Shown here piece after piece: positions 6,275-10,164 of a DNA stretch of 10,164 nt (positions are counted from its first letter, which is position 1; every line of letters begins with the position of its first letter). This DNA comes from JASFQI01 sp050115555 (GTDB lineage: Bacteria > Desulfobacterota > DSM-4660 > Desulfatiglandales > HGW-15). The stretch covers positions 1-10,164 of the forward strand of contig JASFQI010000169.1 of assembly GCA_050115555.1 (NCBI GenBank), written 5' to 3'. The position numbers were made by a program, and so were the translations under genes. The notes under the pieces are model-generated. The model made no database searches and was not told where the DNA came from. It saw only the letters and a program-made list of their open reading frames with translations.

Positions 6275-7093
6275 ATGGATCTGAACGGGAAGACAGCCCT
6301 GATCACAGGGGGAGGCACGGGGATTGGCGCCGCGATCGCCAGGCGGTTCATTCAGGATGGAGCCAAGGTCTGCATCACCGGGCGACGGCAGGAGATGCTC
6401 GACAAGGTGGCTCAATCATTGCCCGCCGACAAGGTGACCACATGTGCAGGAGACGTCTCGACGTTCGACGACGTCAAACGGATGGTCGAAGCCACACTGA
6501 AGTTCGGGGGAAAGCTGGATGTCCTGGTCAACAATGCGGGCATCGATCCGGGCGGGACCGTGACCGACCTGGATCTGGAGGTCTGGCAGAAGGTCATTGC
6601 CATCAACCTGACCGGTTCTTTCCTGGCCATGAAGGCATCCATCCCCCACATGATCGAAGGCGGGGGCGGATCGGTTATCAATATTTCCTCTCTGGGCGGA
6701 CTGCGTTGCCTGCCCGGCATGGCGGCCTACTGCACCTCCAAAGCCGCTCTCAATATGCTCACGAGGCAGGCTGCCCTCGATTACGGCCGGTACAAGGTCC
6801 GATGTAATGCCGTCTGCCCGGGGGCGACCCGAACGGAGATGCTGGAGGAGGCGCTCAGCCCGCTGACAGAGGTCCTCTCAACCGACGTGGACGGCGTTTT
6901 TGACTGTATATCGTCCAACGTCCCTCTTCACCGGGTCGCGACTCCGGATGAAATCTCAGGCATCTGCAGTTATCTGGCCAGCGATGATTCTTCGTTTATG
7001 ACGGGGGCCGTTCTTCAGATCGATGGTGGCGCGGCGATCGTAGACGTGTCAGGAGCCGCCCTCAGCAGTGCGGGTGTCAACTGGGGAGTATAA
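6275..7093 (+). CDS. Short-chain dehydrogenase/reductase (classical SDR family)
   Basis: This NAD(P)-dependent oxidoreductase of 272 residues probably interconverts a secondary alcohol and a ketone in the cytoplasm. The classical SDR signature is complete: the cofactor loop TGGGTGIG (11-18), Asp60, NNAG (86-89), Asn111, Ser138/Ser139, the catalytic Tyr152 and Lys156 in YCTSK, and CPG (181-183) followed by TRTEM. Arginines 37-38 after the second strand (ITGRRQE) hint at NADP(H), though this is weak evidence. The C-terminus has the family's FMTGAVLQIDGG motif and then an extra tail of about 20 residues (VDVSGAALSSAGVNWGV). A strong AAGGAGG site (6261-6267) precedes the ATG. The next gene begins 19 bases after its stop, so it is almost surely co-transcribed with the binding-protein gene. 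The substrate cannot be read from sequence. Confidence 0.92.
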   Translation: MDLNGKTALITGGGTGIGAAIARRFIQDGAKVCITGRRQEMLDKVAQSLPADKVTTCAGDVSTFDDVKRMVEATLKFGGKLDVLVNNAGIDPGGTVTDLDLEVWQKVIAINLTGSFLAMKASIPHMIEGGGGSVINISSLGGLRCLPGMAAYCTSKAALNMLTRQAALDYGRYKVRCNAVCPGATRTEMLEEALSPLTEVLSTDVDGVFDCISSNVPLHRVATPDEISGICSYLASDDSSFMTGAVLQIDGGAAIVDVSGAALSSAGVNWGV

Positions 7094-7112
7094 CCGTAAA
7101 AAGGAGGCAAAA

Positions 7113-8330
7113 ATGAAAACGAGAAGTCAAGTGTGGCAGGGGATTTTCGTACTTCTAATCGCGGTGGTCTTCCTGGTCGGGGTTTCCGATGCCGAGGCAA
7201 AGGACAAGATCGTTTTCGGTCAGGCGATCTCTCTTTCCGGTCCTCTTGCAGGAGGCGTTGCCATATCGGGCGGCAAGGTCTACGAGCTGTGGATCGAGGA
7301 GGTCAACAAGGCCGGCGGGATCTATGTCGAGGAGTACGGAAAAAAACTGCCGGTGGAGCTGAAGCGGTATGACGACAAAAGCGATATCGGCACCATGCGG
7401 AATCTGATCGAGAAGCTCATCCTGGAGGACAAGGTGGACTTCCTCCTGCCTCCCTGGGGCACCGCATGGCTCTTTGCCGCCGCGCCGATTGCCAACAAGT
7501 ACGGCTACATTCTCATCGGCGGTCCCGGTGGTGCGTTGAAGCTCAAGGAGCTCAGCCTCCCCTACTTTTTTCAGGTCCTCAATTTCTCCGACACCCAGGC
7601 CCCGGCCCTTGCCGATATCTTCAAGGAGATCGGCGTGAAATCCGTAGCCGTGATCTATCGCGGGGACCTGCACGGAATCGAGTACGGGAATGCCATGGTC
7701 CCGTTTTTCAAAGAGAGGGGGATCGAGGTCAAGCTGAACAAGAGCTATCCTGATGGGATCAAGGACCTGTCGCCGCTGCTCAAAGAGGCCAAGGCCCTCA
7801 ATGTGGACGCGTTTGTGGCTGCGTGCTATCCGCCCGGCGGAATGCTCCTCACAGGCCAGGCCATTGAACTGGGCATCGATTTCAATGCCTTTTTCATGAC
7901 CGTCCTGCCCTTTTCGCCCCCCCTCTTTAAAGGGACTTTCGGGGAGGCCGTTGAGGGCGTGATGGGCGGCGGTGCCTGGAACGCCAAGACCTCTGCAGGT
8001 GCCAGGGAGTACGTTGAGAAGTTTGTAAAGAAATTCGGTGTCGAGCCTGACTACTGGGGCGGGCTGTTCTACTGGTCATCCCTCCAGCACTTCCAGCAGG
8101 CCATTGAAAAGGCCGGGACCCTGGATCAGAAGAAGATCAGGGACATCATGGCAAGTGAGAAGTTCGATACGGCCCTGGGGCCGTTCTGGTATGACAAGGA
8201 TCGATATTTCGTCAATCACCCGGGCGAGATCGGCCAATGGCAGAAGGACGTGTTCGAGGTGATCGATCCCGGCGAAAAACGCACGGCACCGCCTCTCTAT
8301 CCGAAACCGCCGTGGCCCAAAAAGAAGTAG
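7113..8330 (+). CDS. ABC transporter periplasmic substrate-binding protein, branched-chain amino acid (HAAT/Liv) type
   Basis: This protein of 405 residues captures a solute in the periplasm and delivers it to the LivH/LivM-type permeases encoded downstream. A Sec signal peptide is clear: a basic start (MKTRSQ), a hydrophobic core (about 11-24) and a cut after Ala-Glu-Ala near residue 29. The mature protein opens with IVFGQAISLSGPLAG, the usual first strand and loop of type I periplasmic-binding folds, and continues through YELWIEEVNKAGGI, both typical of Leu/Ile/Val-family binding proteins. This family also binds aromatic acids, amides and other small organics, so the catabolic context argues against assuming amino acids. 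An odd feature is the proline- and lysine-rich C-terminus (PPLYPKPPWPKKK). AAGGAGG (7101-7107) sets the start at 7113. It follows the SDR gene by 19 bases. Confidence 0.92.
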   Translation: MKTRSQVWQGIFVLLIAVVFLVGVSDAEAKDKIVFGQAISLSGPLAGGVAISGGKVYELWIEEVNKAGGIYVEEYGKKLPVELKRYDDKSDIGTMRNLIEKLILEDKVDFLLPPWGTAWLFAAAPIANKYGYILIGGPGGALKLKELSLPYFFQVLNFSDTQAPALADIFKEIGVKSVAVIYRGDLHGIEYGNAMVPFFKERGIEVKLNKSYPDGIKDLSPLLKEAKALNVDAFVAACYPPGGMLLTGQAIELGIDFNAFFMTVLPFSPPLFKGTFGEAVEGVMGGGAWNAKTSAGAREYVEKFVKKFGVEPDYWGGLFYWSSLQHFQQAIEKAGTLDQKKIRDIMASEKFDTALGPFWYDKDRYFVNHPGEIGQWQKDVFEVIDPGEKRTAPPLYPKPPWPKKK

Positions 8331-8360
8331 GGCGTCATCCGTTGGAGATCTTTTGAGCAG

Positions 8361-8414
8361 GGGCTGTCCCAAGGATTGACGGCTGAATCGAAATGCGCGT
8401 CCTTGGGGCAGCCC
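8361..8414 (+). repeat. Long hairpin between binding-protein and permease genes
   Basis: GGGCTGTCCCAAGGA (8361-8375) pairs with TCCTTGGGGCAGCCC (8400-8414): 15 pairs with a single T-G wobble, around a 24-base loop. It lies 30 bases after the binding-protein stop and ends 44 bases before the LivH-like start. No T run follows, so it is not a standard terminator. Such a structure can protect the upstream message from 3' decay and lower downstream expression, fitting the high binding-protein to permease ratio of ABC importers. Its GGGCTGTCCCAA arm also recalls the terminal repeats of some insertion sequences, so a MITE origin is possible. Confidence 0.7.
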
Positions 8415-8458
8415 GGGCCTCTCCATCCGCAAATTCAGGATTTGGGAAATCAATCCTT

Positions 8459-9328
8459 ATGATCATGACCATTCTGGACATTACGATTTCCGGTTTATTG
8501 CTGGGCGGGATCTATGCGGTGACCGCCGTGGGGCTCAGTCTGCAATATGGGGTGGCCCGGGTGCTGAATGTGGCCCATGGCGAGTTCATCATGCTGGGGG
8601 CCTTTATCACCTGGGCCCTGTACACGTCCACGGGGATCAATCCGCTGATCTCCCTGGTCATCAGCGGCCCGGTGGTGTTCGTGGTGGGCTTTCTTCTCTA
8701 CAGGACCCTTTTCACCCGCCTGCGAACGATTTCACCTACACCGGGGGCCTATGAGGGGAACTCCATGCTGGCCTGTTTCGGGCTTCTCTTTATCATTCAA
8801 AACCTGGCCATTCTGATCTGGGGGGCCGACATCAAGGGATACTCCTACCTGGCCTTCCCGGTGAATTTCTGGGGGGCCAAGTTCGCCGCCAATCGGCTCA
8901 TCACCCTGGGGTTTGCGTTGGTGATCTGCCTGGTCTTTTATCTGTTCCTGTCCCGCACCCGAATGGGAAAGGCCATTCGGGCGGCGGCCCAGGACCCCGA
9001 GATTGCCGGTCTCATGGGGGTCAGGATCAACCGCGTACTGGCCCTCTGCTTCGGGTTCGGCGCCCTGATGGCCGGTCTCGGCGGGGCCCTTCTCAGCATG
9101 TCCTACAAGATACAGCCCACCATGGGTCTCGAATACACGATGATCGCCCTCATCGTCATTGTTCTGGGGGGACTGGGCAGCATTCCCGGGAGCCTTGTGG
9201 GCGGCCTCATCCTGGGTCTGGTGGGGAGCATCGTCACCCATATCGAGCCGGGCCTTGCATTGGTCGCTTATTACGTCATCTTCATGGTTCTGCTGCTGGT
9301 CAGGCCAACGGGCATCCTGGGGAGATGA
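8459..9328 (+). CDS. ABC transporter inner-membrane permease, LivH type
   Basis: This polytopic membrane protein of about 289 residues forms one half of the translocation channel of the HAAT-family importer. The N-terminus has the LivH hallmark GGIYAVTAVGLSLQYGVARVLNVAHGEFIMLGAF, here spanning residues 16-49. The cytoplasmic coupling loop that docks on the ATPase is seen as MGKAIRAAAQDPEIAGLMGV (near residue 177-196). It ends with the usual GGLGSIPGSLVGG segment and a PTGILGR tail. About eight hydrophobic segments are visible. The start is uncertain: ATG at 8459 or 8465, both with a weak ribosome site. The in-frame ATG at 8393 is rejected because it falls in the loop of the preceding hairpin and adds a non-family, polar N-terminus. 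The LivM-like gene begins 4 bases after its stop. Confidence 0.92.
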   Translation: MIMTILDITISGLLLGGIYAVTAVGLSLQYGVARVLNVAHGEFIMLGAFITWALYTSTGINPLISLVISGPVVFVVGFLLYRTLFTRLRTISPTPGAYEGNSMLACFGLLFIIQNLAILIWGADIKGYSYLAFPVNFWGAKFAANRLITLGFALVICLVFYLFLSRTRMGKAIRAAAQDPEIAGLMGVRINRVLALCFGFGALMAGLGGALLSMSYKIQPTMGLEYTMIALIVIVLGGLGSIPGSLVGGLILGLVGSIVTHIEPGLALVAYYVIFMVLLLVRPTGILGR

Positions 9329-9332
9329 TCAC

Positions 9333-10164
9333 ATGAGAAATTCAAAGACAAAAGGACAACGGGTTTTCATCGCAACGCTGGTTGTGCTCATCCTGGGTCT
9401 GCTGGTTTCCATACCTTTTTTTGCTCCTTCCTATATGACGGTCCTTTTCACCAGCATCCTCATGTATATGATCATCGCCGTCAGCTGGACACTTTTCTCC
9501 GGCCCGACAGGGAATATTTCCCTGGCCTCGGCCGCTTTTTTCGGCGTGGGAATCTACACGGCCGCCATCGTGGGCATGAACCTGCCTTTCCCTCTGGTCA
9601 TTGTTTCCGGGGCATTGGTCAGCGGCGGTCTGGCCTTTCTGGTGGGCATGTTGACCTTGCGGTTGAGGGGGATCTATTTTGTGATGTTCACCTTCGGCCT
9701 GGTGGAGCTCCTCCTCCATTTCATCCTGTGGTGGGAGGTGAACATCACGGGGACCACCGGCAGAGTGGTCCCCCCCATATCGAACACCGCCGTATTTTAT
9801 GTGATGCTCCTCATTCTGGTCATCCTGGTCCTCACGGTCTTTTTCATTCGGCGGTCCAGATACGGGCTGGCCCTGGAGGGGATCGGTGAAAACCAGGAGG
9901 CCGCCTCCCATACGGGGATCAATATCACCGCCTTGAAGGTCACGATTTTTGCCGTCAGCGGGCTGTTTATGGGGGCTGCCGGCGCGGTGATCGCCACCCG
10001 GTGGACCTATATCGATCCAAAAATCGCCTTCAACCCCCTGATTTCCTTTATGCCGGTGCTCATGGCCATCTTCGGCGGCATGCGCCCCATCTATGGCCCC
10101 ATCATCGGAGCGGCGATCTTTACCTACCTGGAAGAGTTTCTCATCACCCGATTCCCCTATCACT
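9333..10164 (+). CDS. ABC transporter inner-membrane permease, LivM type (partial, cut by the window end)
   Basis: This is the second permease subunit of the HAAT importer; 277 codons are present and the frame is still open at the right edge. After a short basic N-terminus (MRNSKTKGQR) the hydrophobic segments begin. LivM hallmarks follow: a WTLFSGPTGNISLASAAFFGVGIYTAA region (about 52-78), RLRGIYFVMFTFG (about 110-122), and the coupling loop YGLALEGIGENQEAASHTGI (about 178-197) that contacts the ATPase. Family members usually run about 300-350 residues, so perhaps 20-70 residues lie outside the window. The start is ATG 9333, 4 bases after the LivH stop, with GGGGAG (9319-9324) in the end of livH as ribosome site, indicating translational coupling. 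ATPase genes of LivG and LivF type are expected next. Confidence 0.92.
   Translation, partial: MRNSKTKGQRVFIATLVVLILGLLVSIPFFAPSYMTVLFTSILMYMIIAVSWTLFSGPTGNISLASAAFFGVGIYTAAIVGMNLPFPLVIVSGALVSGGLAFLVGMLTLRLRGIYFVMFTFGLVELLLHFILWWEVNITGTTGRVVPPISNTAVFYVMLLILVILVLTVFFIRRSRYGLALEGIGENQEAASHTGINITALKVTIFAVSGLFMGAAGAVIATRWTYIDPKIAFNPLISFMPVLMAIFGGMRPIYGPIIGAAIFTYLEEFLITRFPYH

Noticed and set aside
8393..8458. N-terminal extension of the LivH-like frame.
   Set aside because: Its ATG lies in the loop of the hairpin, has no ribosome site, and adds residues foreign to the family.
9342..10163. Antisense frame opposite the LivM-like permease.
   Set aside because: Highly polar Asp/Gly/His-rich product, the usual mirror of hydrophobic membrane codons. 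The sense frame is a clear LivM.

Overview
The window reads as a chromosomal catabolic locus of a Gram-negative, fairly GC-rich bacterium. A Desulfobacterota (former Deltaproteobacteria) or related proteobacterium fits best. This rests on the style of the Liv-type transporter, the strong AGGAGG ribosome sites and a short GTAGGGCGG-ended palindromic repeat; it is an inference, because no taxonomic marker gene is present. All complete genes lie on the + strand.

Layout. Positions 1-720 hold no intact gene. A frame on the - strand (331..110) looks like the broken C-terminal end of an EamA/DMT-type membrane transporter. An AT-rich stretch follows with a good sigma70-like promoter and two dyads ahead of a LuxR-family regulator (781-1905), which has a GAF-like N-terminus, a PAS-like middle and a C-terminal GerE HTH. 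After a 515-base intergenic region with its own promoter candidate come a zinc-dependent aryl-alcohol-type dehydrogenase (2421-3515), an aldehyde dehydrogenase of the benzaldehyde/salicylaldehyde/vanillin type (3799-5238), a MoaF-like protein (5377-6165) and a classical short-chain dehydrogenase/reductase (6275-7093). These are followed by a branched-chain-amino-acid-type (HAAT) ABC importer: periplasmic binding protein (7113-8330), LivH-like permease (8459-9328) and LivM-like permease (from 9333, cut by the window end). The livG/livF-type ATPase genes would be expected just beyond the right edge.

Working model (inference). The LuxR protein senses a small molecule or metabolic state and switches on uptake by the ABC importer. 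The substrate is then oxidised from alcohol to aldehyde to acid by the ADH/ALDH pair, with the SDR and the MoaF-like protein acting on a side group or downstream intermediate. An aromatic or other bulky alcohol, aldehyde or amine-derived compound is the most natural substrate class, but the sequence does not fix it.

The most unusual non-coding features are a dense run of five inverted repeats between the ADH and ALDH genes, including a 72-bp MITE/REP-like element with perfect 10-bp terminal inverted repeats, and a 15-bp-stem hairpin between the binding-protein and permease genes that may set their relative expression. The least explained protein is the MoaF-like one. No tRNA, rRNA, CRISPR array or intact insertion sequence was seen.
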